Positions 10,555-21,835 are shown, counted from the stretch's first letter. The stretch: DNA of 64,000 bases from Pomacea canaliculata (GCF_003073045.1 NC_037591.1:29111319-29175318), one strand, 5' to 3'. Notes: generated by a model not told the origin, from the letters alone. Numbers and translations: made by a program.

Positions 10555-11150
10555 AAACCTCCTAGTTTTTGACATAGGATTTGCATTGTGTGAGAGAGTT
10601 TGTGTGTGTTGAGGCTTTGTAGTGTAACCCAAAAATTTTTAGTTTGCACTGCTAAATACCTGTTGCAGGGTGTGTGTGTGTGTTGAGACTTTGTACTGTC
10701 ACCCACATTTTTTCATTTTGCTTTGCATCTCACTTCAGAATATGTGTTGCAGGTGTGTGAGTTTGTGTGTGTTGAGGCTTTGTACTGTACACAAATTTTT
10801 ATTTTGCATTGCATCTCACTGCTAAATACCTGTTGCAGGGTGTGTGTGTGTTGATGCTTTGTAATGTAACCCACTTTTTTTTTTGCATTGCATCTCACTT
10901 CTGAATACCTGTTACAGGTGAGTGTGTGTGTGTGTGTGTGTTGAGACTATGTACTGTAACCCACATTTTTTTAATTTCGCATTGCATCTCACTTCAGAAT
11001 ATGTGTTGCAGGTGTATGAGTTTGTGTGTGTTGATGCTTTGTACTGTAACCCACATTTTTTAGTTTGCATTGCATCTCACTTTTGAGTAGCTGTTGCAGG
11101 GGGGGGGTGGGGGGTGTGACTTTGTACTGTCACCCACATTTTTTAACTGT
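10555..11150. repeat. minisatellite, about 80-bp unit, inside the Harbinger element
   Basis: About seven degenerate units. Each runs GCATTGCATCTCACTTC, then GAATACCTGTTGCAGG, then a TG run, then TTGAGGCTTTGTACTGT and AACCCACATTTTTT. It occupies the place where later transposase exons would be expected. Confidence 0.88.
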
Positions 11151-11875
11151 ATACAGATCCACTCTAATATACAAAAATGCATACACTGGCAGTATTGCTA
11201 GTTTTAATTATCATTTTTCTCTTTGTCTAGCTTGCTTATTTAGCGTTTAGCAGCCAGACTTCTAGTTTGAGATTTTAATTTCTAGTTCCATTTGGCTTAT
11301 AATAGACTGCTTTTTGGTCTTTGAAATGTTATATCATGAGCTGTTGCTCTGTATCTCCTTTGCTGGCTGTTTTTCTTTTTTTCATTCTAAGGGTTTTCCA
11401 GTTGTCCAGGGTGGTGTTGACGGATAGAAGTTTGTCAACGATTTGAAGGGACTTGAATATTCTGTGGCAGAGCAAAGAAAAATATGTAGTAAATGATGGT
11501 TGCAAGAGTGGCAATTAGATTTCTGCATATACATCAATAGCATTCTAAAGAAAAGTGATGTTATCCACAAACTGATTTAGTGTAAAGTGTCAGAAAATTA
11601 TCAATCCTGCAAAAATGGACAGAAAATATCATTTAAATGTGGATATATATATTTGTGTGTGGATGCAATTATTCACTTTTCATTTTGCTTTTGTTTTAAA
11701 ATGTGTGATTGTAACTGTTTGAGAGTTAAATAAATTTCACTATGTAAATTTTAAGACATTGTGTATTACTTGTTGAGATGGCAACATGTTGCACACAAAC
11801 TTCAGAACACAGCATTCTGCGCGCAAAGTTCACAATAGAGCCACCGTAAAACATGAAATTATTCAGCCTGCTTAC

Positions 11876-12532
11876 CTCCTGTGAATCTGGACCATTCACT
11901 GGAATAAAAAACATGTTTTAAAAATTGTACTTCATTTAATCAACAAGCATATAGCTGATGTATAAACAATAAAAGAAAAGTAAATAATGGTTGCATTTGA
12001 GGCAAGATTAAACCAACCCATTTCAACCTGTGGTGCTGTGTCCCCAGTTACCAAGAATGTAAAGCGTGTAATATTAACAATTATAAGCGTGATTTAAACA
12101 TCCAACACATACAATATGTTTCACTGCTCCCCTCCCTACATCCAGCTGATTTGCAAAACATAATCACATTTTCTATTATAATTTCATAAAAAATATAAAT
12201 AAAAATAAGTAATTATTCTGTCATTTACTGTTTTATATACTTTTTTAGCCAGTTAATGTGTCACTTACCTCCAATACCACTGATCAGGGTAGGTGTTATT
12301 GCCAAGGATCGCAGCAACAGTCTCTTCATATTCAGGTGGTGGCATTCCCTTGTCTCCAACTGTTTTATTTGCCTCGTTTTTTTTTTTTTTGTTTTTTTTT
12401 TTGAAGCCTTGTCTATTTTTGTAGATCCATTTATCTTTTATTTCTGGTACAGAACAGCCACCCTGCTTGCCAACACCTTGGCCGCAATTTTTTTTTCCAA
12501 ATTTTTTTTTTTTTTTTTTTTTTTGTTTGGTG

Positions 12533-12575
<43 letters not shown>

Positions 12576-12657
12576 GTATCGTTCTTTTGTTGGAGAAGCA
12601 GCTGGAAAGAATTTTGTTTTCCATGGATATCTCCTCTAACAAAATTTTAATTTCCAT
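11876..12657 (-). pseudogene. Harbinger Myb/SANT-like accessory gene, partial
   Basis: First exon 12657-12269 (donor TGGAG|GTAAGT): MEIKILLEEISMENKILSS at the start, SVPEIKDKWIYKNRQG after a lysine run, then PPPEYEETVAAILGN. A second 23-nt exon is 11898-11876 (TCCAG acceptor, GGAG|GTAAGC donor) in matching phase, encoding SEWSRFTGG across the joins. EIKDKW and PPP..E are typical of the DNA-binding partner protein of Harbinger elements. The reading frame runs through long A/T tracts (12380-12574) coding an implausible polylysine, so I take it as decaying. Confidence 0.68.
12379..12574. repeat. poly-T tracts
   Basis: Runs of T (12379-12404, 12489-12523, 12536-12574) interrupting the Myb-like gene. 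Their length may be partly an assembly artefact. Confidence 0.9.
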
Positions 12658-13286
12658 GTCGCATATGTTTTGTTTCCCGTTTTTCTGCAAAAGGACATCG
12701 TCAGGGAGAAAAAGTAAACGCTACTTTTAAAACAAATACATGCGCAGTAGCGCATGAAATTCGGGCCTACCCGGAAGCTATTTATAGAACTGCCTTCCCG
12801 CGCCGAAAGCTAGTGGAGCTCTATCGGCGTGTCCCTGCATACCACGTTAGTGGGGAGACTATCGCTGCTATAGCTTTCGGACCGAAAGGCTCTATCGCGA
12901 CGATTGGCTAACGGTGTTTCTTGCATACGGGGCCTGGTCTTATCTAAAAAGTCGGTGGTCACAACAAATCACAAAGCACATCTATTTTATTATTTCTATT
13001 GTTTACTACCATCTGAGTTATAGAAGTAGCTCCAGGAATGCTTTCGGTTCGTTCTGCTTTTATCCGATCTTAAGCTTTTAAATTGCTTTTAAATGACACG
13101 TTATTGTTATATTTTTCTGTTTCCATGTAAATTTGAGATGCTTTTCTAATGTAATATACACACCCGGCAAGCATGCAAAGAAAAAATCAAATAAAGCAAC
13201 ATACACACATATTACATACACACATATTGCAGTGCCTCACCACCATACAATGAGAATATAATATAAATTTATCAATTTCTCAAAAG

Positions 13287-13576
13287 TTATCCGAAATTAT
13301 GTTCGCTATCAGAGGCGTTCGCGAACCGAGCTTCCGCTGTACGTTTTCTTTAAGAAACCAGTTTTGACATGATAGTGTATTGACTTACAGCTACAAAAAA
13401 TGAGTCTGTGCTGTAAAACGAACCTGATCATTTTTTAATATCATCGATGCAGATAGGCTGTTGTAGCATAGAGTTTCAATCAATGTATTTCTCTTGCAGT
13501 TGGGTGCAAATTGCTTTGATGTGTTCACTTTGTAGGGCAGTGGCCTTGAACTGTGTGTGGAGGAGAGGGGGGAGCT
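13287..13576. other. copy A-specific stretch between duplication blocks
   Basis: No match to copy B and no gene seen. It replaces the 8.2 kb present in copy B between the same two blocks. The end is G-rich (13558-13575). Confidence 0.6.
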
Positions 13577-14603
13577 GTATGAATGGCGGCTTTCAAGGGA
13601 GGGTGTAAGAGTGTGGGGGGATGTTTGGAGGAGGGTGAAGACTGGTATGAACTGATTAGTTAGCTTTGGGGGCCAGTGCCCTTGAGGATGTTTTCTCTTT
13701 AAAGATTTTTTTATACATGTGTGAAGTCTATGGTGATGGTAGAAGTATTTTTATTTGTGTGCGTGATGCGTGCGAGTGGATTTATTCCTAGATGCTGTGT
13801 TGTGATTCGTAGGTATAGAGCTTTTAGAGCTTGGGTTTATTGTAGTCAGTTTTAATGTATTGTTTGCTTATAATTAGATTATGTTCTAAGATGTGTAATT
13901 ACAGCGACAGATGCTCAACCCTTGCTAGAGCTATCATGAAGAAATAACGAATCAATCAATAAAAAACTGCATACAGGAACGCAAGAATAACACACGCACA
14001 CACGCACGGACATGTACAGACATATATAGTGTCAATAGGAAGTATACACGTTCAAGGGAAACAACCACTGCATTTGCACTTTGCAAGACTCACATTTCCT
14101 TGTCACGAGTTACTTTCCGTACACCGTTCGTTCTAACCATGAACGTAGATCCTATCTAATCTATGTGCTAACAGCTGGCCATTGAAGCCAGGATCTCGAG
14201 CTCCGGAGAAAAGGATCTGATGTGAAACAGGGACATTCCTGCAAGAACTAGGAGACCCCACAGTGTAGCTTACAGGTCCTGTTAACACCTGTAAACACTT
14301 CTCGGGATGTGGGGACCAGTTCAGATGCCTTGGAAGTCGCTTCAGAATCATCGCTGATGTCCTCCATAGTTTGTAAAGAACTAGACCAGTGGTCCTTAAC
14401 CTTCTTTGAGGTACCGAACCCACAAGTTTCATATGCACATTCCTCCTTTAGTGTCATCACGATTTGCGAGTGTGTCGACTCCGTGGTGGAGGCTCCGCCA
14501 AACCCCTGAGACCGACTCACCGAACCCCTAGGGTTCGATAGAACCCCGGTTAAGAACACTAAACTAGACCTTCAAAGAACAGTTAAGGGGAGATAATATA
14601 CAT
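13577..14603. repeat. segmental duplication copy A, block 2 (partner 33439-34244)
   Basis: Begins GTATGAATGGCGGCTTTCAA and ends GGGGAGATAATATACA in both copies, direct orientation. Copy A alone has the hAT insertion at 14387-14561. No coding evidence in either copy. Confidence 0.92.
14387..14561. mobile_element. hAT MITE, 175 bp, inserted after the duplication
   Basis: TIRs CAGTGGTCCTTAACC (14387) and, inverted, TAGTGTTCTTAACC (14561). The 8-bp TSD AACTAGAC lies at 14379-14386 and 14562-14569. Copy B at about 34205-34212 has a single uninterrupted AACTAGAC, the empty site. Confidence 0.93.
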
Positions 14604-15761
14604 AAAATGAAAAATGGCATGCAGCATTTTAAGAGAGTAGAGAATATGTGATCACATATATGTGATTGTTAGAAAAATGACTGACTTTGACATAGCTTTG
14701 GATTTCATACATTTTGTTTTAATTTCAAAGTGTTTAAGTACAAAAATAAAATTCTTACAATTCTTTTGCTTTGCATTAATTTTCCAAAATTTTAGTTGTT
14801 CAGAAAGCAATGTGATTGTCTTGCTGCTTTCCCCCAGAATGCACCAAGACGGACACAAACGTTTGGTATTGGCCGCGCCACTGTTATTGAGAAAGCAGAC
14901 GACAAATTTCGTGCATGACTCAATGAGTTCATTTCATAGATTTCAACTTCGAAGTTAATTATCAATAGTACACAAATACGCGAGATAGTGTGTGTGTGTG
15001 CTTTGCTGCTTGACTACTTAATTTGAACCCATCATGCACTTGGTTGTCATCTTGCTTCCGCCAATCGTATTCGTGCTCTTAACATTTGATTTCTGTAGTG
15101 CAATTAGTAGGCAAGAGATACGATTAAACAGTTTGATTATTTATAACAAAACGGATGCGGTTTAACCGTTTAAACTATTCACAACACATATAGAAGGCAG
15201 CGTCATGTAAAAGCGAGTTGCTAGCGGATGTATGTGTGAGACCTGCCGGGTACGACACGTGAAACATTTCACAAAAAGCACTACAATACTTATATATGAT
15301 CATAAATTATTCATGACTATCCACTGTTATAAAGTATAGTTGTTTTAATGGCATCTTTCACTCAACTTTATTAAGACTTACTTCAGAAATCGGCGGTGTC
15401 TCACTTGAAGATGGACGTACAGTTCAAAATGTCTGCGCGCAGGTCCAAGCGAAGAACCGGTGTGACCCAGTACCTTAACCTCTGACCCCGTACCTTGACT
15501 TGTCGCGGCGACACGCGGGGAGGGGGAATAGAGGGGGCGGGGAGGGAAACAGAGGGTGGAGGGATGCGAGACGATCACGTGGCTGCCAAATCGAGCGCGG
15601 CTGAAGAGAAAAAGCTCGATGTACACGTCACTATCACCGCCCGGAGGTCATGACCTGCCTCAACTTTCCTCAGTTTAGGATCACATTACACGTTTCCCTC
15701 CTGTTCGTCTGACTTCCCCATAGGGACCCAACAAATGCCCACCGCTCTTGCAGGCTGGGTA
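14604..15761. other. copy A-specific stretch, no gene recognised
   Basis: AT-rich, with a GC-rich part near 15475-15600 (GGGGAGGGGGAATAGAGGGG). No supported exon, RNA gene or TIR element was found. Confidence 0.55.
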
Positions 15762-16679
15762 GCGTCGATTTTATACTCTGTTGTCCATTGATCTGGTCCT
15801 TGAGTTCACTGAGCACTGACAGCCTGTCAGGCAAAAAAAAAGAGAGGACATCGTCCGGGTAATGTCGTTCCTTTGCCTCTTTCCGCGCTTGTGTGTGTGC
15901 GAGTGAGAGAGAGAGAGAGAAGCGAGTGTTTGTGTGAGAGAGAAAGGAGAGAAGCTTGTGTTTGTGTGTTTGTGAGAGAGAGAAGCGAGTGTTTATGTTT
16001 ACTAACGCTCACTTTGCATCCAATACAATCCCCAGGGCGACACATCAAACAAAGGCATGAACTAGATGAACTCCACATTTTTATTTCTTCCAGCACATCT
16101 CAGTTTTGGGTTACATTCCCCTTTCCCGAAACGATATTTCGTATCCAAGTTTTTAATCGTCACTTTGGTGTGTGTCACGTGACGCCTCTTGCCCTATCCG
16201 TGCGCACGTCACATGGAGCTTTCCCTTTTATCCACGAGCCAGGGAGCCGCCGGGCACACCTTCCACAAACAGAGTGTCATTCCACCTGTCGACACAACAC
16301 AAGCGTGTTATCAAATGACAGATGAATGGGCAAAGGCTACCAGCGACTGGATTGCAAAATGAACAGAAAGACAACGAGTAGAAAACTAAGAACCGCAGAC
16401 AGGACCACTGTTCACAGCAACAATCTTAGGACTGAATAAAAATGATGCTTTTCCAATCCTTATATTTTAAAAGAACGAAAAGTATGAATAAATGAATGGA
16501 ATAAAAAAGAGTCGTTTAACAAGGTAAAATCTCTAGAACTGTGTGTGTGTGTGTGTGTGTTAGAGTGTATTTTAGGAATTGCAGTAAAGCCAGTTTACCT
16601 GCGATTTGGTGATGAAAGGTAAGCTTGAACAGAAACCTATGACAGCTGTATGTTAACTAAATCACACACACACACACAG
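15762..16679. repeat. segmental duplication copy A, block 3 (partner 36616-37579)
   Basis: Matches copy B from GTCGATTTTATACTCTGTTG to the CA run. Includes GA-rich tracts (15905-15990) and a (GT)n run (16540-16560; much longer in copy B). The minus strand in both copies reads SSSSSCLCLMCRPGDCIGCK, which may be coding or a 3' UTR. Confidence 0.9.
15903..15998. repeat. GA/GT-rich low-complexity tract
   Basis: Repeated GAGAGAGAAGCGAGTGTTTG-like units; the homologous tract in copy B is 36744-36863. Confidence 0.85.
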
Positions 16680-17270
16680 TCTTTTGCTCACAAGGGCAGG
16701 CATACATACTCATACAGACATTAACACACACAGGAGTAAAGATACACCATCATGGTAGGTTGGATCTCCGTCAAATGGTCAGTGGAATTCCAATACATTA
16801 TATTTCTTTGTATATATTAAAAAAATGTCTTCTCATTGCAGATTGCAACGAAATGTCTGAACTGCATTTTCTTCATCCTCCTAGTACTAGTTTCTATGTC
16901 AACAACAGGTACTGTAATACGGTTATGATGTAACAATTAGGATTTTAATGGACAACTGAGCAAAATCATTGAGGTGTCTGTGTCGTCTACACACTTGGAG
17001 CATGATCTAAGTTTTCGTACCCTAGGGGAGGAAGTTCATGTGCCTAAGGTTCATGAATCAGACGCATGAGCAACTATTGGGAAAGAGAGGACAACAGCTA
17101 CACGCTCCTTCATCAGGATAAACTCCCAACTGTCTATTCAAAACTAATCGATTGAAAAGACACGATGACGGGACTACAAACAGACAAACAAGAAAACAGA
17201 AAGACAAAACACGGACTGACAAACACGAAGACACCAACAGACGTCCAGCCAGATAGGTAAACAAACAGAA

Positions 17271-17386
17271 TTACGAAAGAAAAGAAAGAGAATGTGGAAA
17301 TGTCACAAGAGGGGGCGGGAGAGAAAGCAAGCAAATCTGAAAAGATTTTTTTTCTGGTGATGCTCCATATTTGCCCTGAACAGGTC
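17271..17386 (-). CDS. neuropeptide-like gene, possible exon 3 (C-terminal tail)
   Basis: Acceptor TTTTTGCAG after a long pyrimidine run. Reads PVQGKYGASPEKKSFQICLL then a Pro/Ser/Leu-rich stretch to TAA. The pyrimidine-rich end and the 1-nt indel in copy B suggest that part may be untranslated. Confidence 0.45.
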
Positions 17387-20300
17387 CTGCAAAAATAAGA
17401 AAAGGAAAAAAAGAAGAAAACTGTAAACTCAAATAGCGGGCATACAGGCAATGGTATGATACGTACCAGGTCTTCGCCTGCTGTTTTGCACGGCCGAGCG
17501 GTATTGCTTCTGTGAGGTCAAGGGAAGGTCTTGGTCAAGTTCTCTCTTCTTGCCCAGAAGCTCTGACCGCAGCCTAAACTTTTCTGAGGCATCCAGCAAC
17601 CGAGCGAGAAATAAGGACCTCTGTTGAGAAAAAACAACAAAATCATAAAGACGAATTGTACTGTACATCAATGTACACATCAGCAGCCCCGTGAAATCGG
17701 TACAAACCCCTTTTGTTGCAATATATATGTATAATTCGTATACAGATGTAAACTCGTTCCTTTGTCAGCATTCTCACTTTGTAACAGATATCTTTCTTCC
17801 GAGAGAGAGTTTACGAGACAAACTCTAAAACAATTATTTGAAGGATGGTGGGACACAATATCTCTGCGTATTAGAGCGTATGAAGCGTTTATCACCCGAC
17901 TACGGACTAGACAGTTGTTTAGTTTAAAAACCGAGTCGATGAGTATTATTGCCAGAAACATCAGACTTCTTTTAATAACCTTCGCAGGCATTATCATGAT
18001 CTGCAAGGACAACATTTTCAAATTTCATTGCAGTAAACCAGAGTGTCTGAGAACTAAAACCAAGTAACGAGATGACGACAGAAGCAAATGATGAAAACTG
18101 GACAATCGATGCACAGATAATTTCTGGGGGGAATGAGCATTTGAGGGAGCAGCTGATCGCATGAAATGTCATAAACATTCTCTACTGACTAGAGTCACCC
18201 AACCGTGTCTGAAGGACTCGGAAGTTAGTTTATTACACCAGTCCAGTGAGCGCAATCATCAAACCCTTGTACTGTCATGCAGCTTTAAATCTTGGAAACA
18301 GTCAGGACTGAAGTATATTCCATTCTTATAATTAAGTAAAAAAAAGGATCATGTCCATTTGATGGACATAATGACTGAAAATAAACCTCAAATGAGGAGG
18401 AATTAGGACACGAATCACGGCTTATTTAAAGATGTTTGATACAATATCTAGTGGACATTTTATGTTATGATATCAGGTAGCAGAGCGAAATATATACACA
18501 GTATTAGGATGACGCGAAGGACGAGTGGAAGAAACAAAACTAACATCGTAGGTGTGGAACTTTTATGAAAAAAAAGACAGACATCAATCTGACATACAAG
18601 GCAAGACATCTGGCGACTAAAAACAAACTTCTGCTTGGACAGGTGAGGTTCACACTTTTACCTAACTAAAAAATTGTAGAAAGCAAATTTCTCACAGACA
18701 TCTGTGGGCTTCGGACAACACCAACACCAACGGTCTTTTTATCCAGGTATTTTTATCCAATCTAACAAGCACATTCGGACCGTATTAAAAAAATTTCATA
18801 TATTAGATCATCCATTGCACCGAGATTTTATTGAGATTTCATACATTTTTCACTTTTATAACATTAATCTTCTTTCATTAAAAAAGGAGTGCAAAAGATC
18901 CAGAAGTTCACCAAAATACAAAAGAGGAATTTAAAAACATCAGTTTCTCACTCGGCTTGAAATTAAACGGTTGTTTAGATTGAAGAGATTCACCGAGGAT
19001 TGTGGAAACAAAATTCGTGTTATCAAGATTCTACCCTTAACAGCTTCATCTCGCGTTTTGCTTCCTTGTCTTGTAATGAGTATGTGAGATATCGTATTTT
19101 ACGATATTTGTTGGTACGATAACACATCTCCTCTAAAAGCCAACTCTTGGAACACACCACACACTTGTTGCTTTTTTTATTTTTATTGGTGTAGCAATGT
19201 CGTCGACGTTTCCTATACTTTCTCCTTCTTTCCCGGGATCGATATACTAAAAACTTAACAGACCATAAAGCTTAAGATCTTTAACTCCAATCGACAAAAG
19301 AGTTTGCAACATCTGTTTTTTCTCGTATTGTTGACAGCAAACAGGAAGCGAAAGCCTCGTTCTTGTAGTAAACGAAGATTTTGTCAGTCCATTTTGTATT
19401 TGTTGTTTGGCAGGATGATGAAAACAACTCAGCATGCGTCTCCTGCAGCTTGCCCTATGTGGACTGTCCTGTGATGCACTGGGATTTAAAATGGCCGGAG
19501 CTCCAGAGAATTGGTGAGAATTAAAGAATCGCAGTATTTTCCTGCGGTAGGTGGGGAACCTTGTGCCATCAAATTAAGCCGCCCATCAATATAAATGATT
19601 GTGACTATATTCATATATGAACCTTTATGGAGACTGTAATACTGATGTACAATGACTGCCCTTTATACTCTATATGCTGTCTGGTCATCACATAATGTTC
19701 TCCAGTGGAATGTGGAATCTTTCACGAGTATTATCAACATCATGAGGTCTGTTTACAGATGCTAAATGTGACCTTATGCATGTTTTTCTAGCGATGCTGG
19801 GCTTTAGAACCTCGCCAGCGAGGGTATCAGAAAAAGCAATATCCCCATCTCTCATCCTTCAAGAAGCATGGCGAAGACCGCTTGTCTGTCTGCCTGCCTA
19901 ACTGTAGAGTCAATAAAAGAATAGTCTAACTAACCTAGAATTTGTTTTACGAAACCTGTTTCGAATATAACATCATTCCTGTTCTAAACTCGCTAAAGCA
20001 AATTTCTAACTTGAACTGTTCACAGTTCCTCTCACTAGTGTAGAACTCGCTAACCTTTACGAGGAAACCAAGTCGATCTGAATACCAACAGTAAATGTCA
20101 TTGCGATCGAATGGACTTGTAAAAGCAATAGTGTAATGGATGTAATGTGGGTCCTGTGTGCAATGGTTAGCTTTGCTAGCATACCCTCATCCAGCATTCG
20201 CCTACACACCTGATTACAACACAATCAATAACCTCTTAATAGCAATTAAAAGAATGTAATTAAGCAATACATGAATGTAAATATATAAATGTCGTACAAT

Positions 20301-21067
20301 AGTGGCTACATAGGCCTTGGTGGTCCGCCATATTTTTCACTTAAGTAAAGTGGTCCGCGTCAAAAATACTTTGAGAACCACTGCAGTAGACAATAGTAGA
20401 AAATACGTTTTCTACAAATAGTCTTTAAACTGTCAATGTCCTTTCTGTTCCTATTCAGTGTGAATATATGGCTGCCTATTGACCCTGCATTGAATTCCTG
20501 GCGTCTGTACCTCTAGTGTCCTCTATTTGTGTTTCGACAGACTTTCGTAGATTTTTTTTTTGGAAAGATGTAATGAAACCATAAGGACCAAAAAGTATTC
20601 CGATCTTTTTTTTTAAAGAGCAGACGATAAAGATGAACACGAAGTTAATTTTTCATCCTCCAGACATCTTACATACATTTTTTATGTTCTTCGTATTACC
20701 TGGGAATGTCTCTTTCTTTCTCTCCACGCCCCCAAAATCTTCTATTGTCTACCGTTGGATGGTGTGAAGAGATATAAAGAGCAATATAAATCGTATGTTC
20801 GTTCAAATTTAGTGTCAGACGAATACGAGCAAAGCAACGTGAGGGAGACGTAATTACGTGGCTGGCAGACAACGTCTCTGACGTAGAGCAACGTGCAATG
20901 GCGGAGGGAAGTGTTCAAACAAACTGTCTTTACTTTCGCTCACTTACCTTGATTTCGTCGTCGGTGTCATCGAGGTCCTCGAGCGGCACAGCAGAGCACG
21001 CGACCATCATCATCACAAACACGAACAACACCACGGCGCTGACGACTTTGGACGGTTGGCGGCACAT
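17271..21067 (-). CDS. neuropeptide-like precursor with one amidated 21-residue peptide
   Basis: Exons 21067-20948, 17620-17467 and 17386-17271 join in phase (0, 1) and give about 129 residues. Exon 1 is a signal peptide (MCRQPSKVVSAVVLFVFVMM then MVACSA, likely cut near residue 26) plus an acidic spacer (LEDLDDTDDEIK). The exon 1/2 junction rebuilds a dibasic KR (40-41). The peptide at 42-62 starts SLFLARLLDA and ends KFRLRSELL, followed by GKKR (63-66), the standard amidation and cleavage signal. It should form an amphipathic helix. The rest (ELDQDLPLTSQKQYRS to PEKKSFQ) is acidic then basic. The helix ending in a Leu-rich amide vaguely recalls the CRF/DH44/egg-laying-hormone group, but I cannot assign a family. 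Exon 3 and its stop are less certain, because copy B differs there by a frameshift. Confidence 0.7.
17467..17620 (-). CDS. neuropeptide-like gene, exon 2 (mature peptide)
   Basis: Acceptor TTCTCAACAG, donor CCTG|GTACGT, phase 0 in and 1 out, 51 codons. Starts with the Arg of the KR site and carries the complete peptide and GKKR. Confidence 0.78.
17824..19077. repeat. segmental duplication copy A, block 5 (partner 41502-42776)
   Basis: Starts CTAAAACAATTATTTGAAGG and ends TTGTCTTGT. Lies in the intron between exons 1 and 2 of the neuropeptide-like gene. Plus-strand ORFs shared by both copies differ mostly at amino-acid-changing positions, so they look non-coding. Confidence 0.92.
18960..20290. 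other. intron 1 of the neuropeptide-like gene, no other gene seen
   Basis: Copy A-specific beyond 19077. AT-rich, with no supported exon or RNA gene. A pale hAT-like end lies just beyond (20310-20385). Confidence 0.55.
20310..20385. mobile_element. hAT-like MITE end (fragment)
   Basis: TTTGAGAACCACTG at 20371-20384 is the inverted form of CAGTGGTTCTCAAA, a widespread hAT terminal repeat. GTGGTCCGC repeats lie just inside. The other end and a target duplication were not found. Confidence 0.5.
20948..21067 (-). CDS. neuropeptide-like gene, exon 1 (signal peptide)
   Basis: 40 codons from ATG, donor ATCAAG|GTAAGT (phase 0). Hydrophobic core VVSAVVLFVFVMMMVA ends in CSA, a good signal-peptidase site. 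Absent from copy B. Confidence 0.78.
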
Positions 21068-21389
21068 TGTCTCTACAACTCGGGGCTCTTGTGATGCTTT
21101 GTTTGAAAACTTTTAGAAACCAACTCCTTGTTTTGAGGAAAAGTTTTCTTCTCGGCTCAACGGCAGCTCAAGCACCTACAGAAAAAATAAGAACAAAGTT
21201 TCAGATTTATCTTTATTATTCCTTTTTTTGCTCCAAAGATATCTATTTGCTAAACATGATTACTACTCTCGGTGTTTTAAGCAACTTTGTCATAAACATG
21301 GGATTCAATGAAAAAGAAAATAAATTTTAGATTAAGGGCGACAGAAGAGAAAGCGACACAAAATTTAAAGCCTCTATATTTATCATTAA

Positions 21390-21660
21390 TTAAAACATTA
21401 CATTTAAAAGCGAAGAAAGGAATATAACAAAATAAGGAAATAAAGAACAACTAAATAAAAATATTTTGCTATCTACGAAATAACTACAACCAAGTAAAAT
21501 ATTGTATCGCTCGCACAATAAGTCCACAATATAGTTATATCTGAGCATGAACCTTTTAGCAGCGGATGAGTGTCCGGCGAATGTCACTACAAACAAGAGG
21601 CCCAGTCCTCGCCAAGGAAGGAAGATAGGAAGGCAGCAGGCGGCTGAGAGAAAAACGCAG
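21390..21660 (-). other. probable 5' UTR region of the neuropeptide-like gene
   Basis: Lies between the TATA box and the ATG. A candidate 3' splice site (TTTCTGTAG) sits near 21178, so part of 21178-21650 is probably a 5' UTR intron. The minus-strand ORF here (21596-21390) starts with a non-ATG codon and is not supported. Confidence 0.35.
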
Positions 21661-21677
21661 AGGAGGGCGAAAGCGCG

Positions 21678-21835
21678 TTATATAGTCGCGCACGTGCGCT
21701 TAAACACCTTGTGAAGTGATGCAACACGTTGCACGTGCGCTCGGGCGGAGCCGACAGTGGGGATGCTGACCGAGCAGCTGATTTTTTTTTCCTAAACGTC
21801 TCACTGAAGGGAAAAACTTCGGAAGCGTGACGTCA
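21678..21835 (-). promoter_or_regulatory. TATA box, E-boxes and CRE of the neuropeptide-like gene
   Basis: On the minus strand TATATAA spans 21684-21678 (context GACTATATAACGC). Two GCACGTGC E-boxes lie near 21690-21698 and 21731-21739. A perfect palindromic CRE (TGACGTCA) is at 21828-21835, about 145 bp upstream of the TATA. CRE plus TATA is a common layout for peptide-hormone genes. Activity is inferred. Confidence 0.65.

Larger units (their letters stand above)
10002..12933. mobile_element. Harbinger-type DNA transposon, internally decayed, 2.9 kb
   Basis: TIRs are GCCCCGTAAGCA (10002) and, inverted, GCCCCGTATGCA (12933), flanked by a 3-bp duplication CTG (9999-10001 and 12934-12936). The paralogous site in copy B (24871-24873) is intact and empty, which fixes both edges to the base. 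Inside are a Harbinger-type transposase first exon (plus) and a Myb/SANT-like partner gene (minus), the two-gene layout of PIF/Harbinger elements. The catalytic transposase exons are missing and the middle is a minisatellite, so the element is non-autonomous. Confidence 0.9.
9461..13286. repeat. segmental duplication copy A, block 1 (partner 24105-25218)
   Basis: Starts at GTTTGAGAAGAGTGATCATT, contains the cysteine-module exon, and continues past the Harbinger insertion to CTCAAAAG at 13286. The partner at 24105 runs in the same direction. Differences are the 2.9-kb insert (10002-12933) here and a 225-bp insert in the partner. Confidence 0.92.
16926..17822. repeat. segmental duplication copy A, block 4 (partner 39900-40791)
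   Basis: Contains exons 2 and 3 of the neuropeptide-like gene. Starts GATGTAACAATTAGGATTTT and ends GTTTACGAGACAAAC. Confidence 0.92.

Noticed and set aside
12256..12730. Plus-strand ORFs with long Phe runs
   Set aside because: Poly-T tracts read as Phe; the minus strand holds the Myb-like exon.
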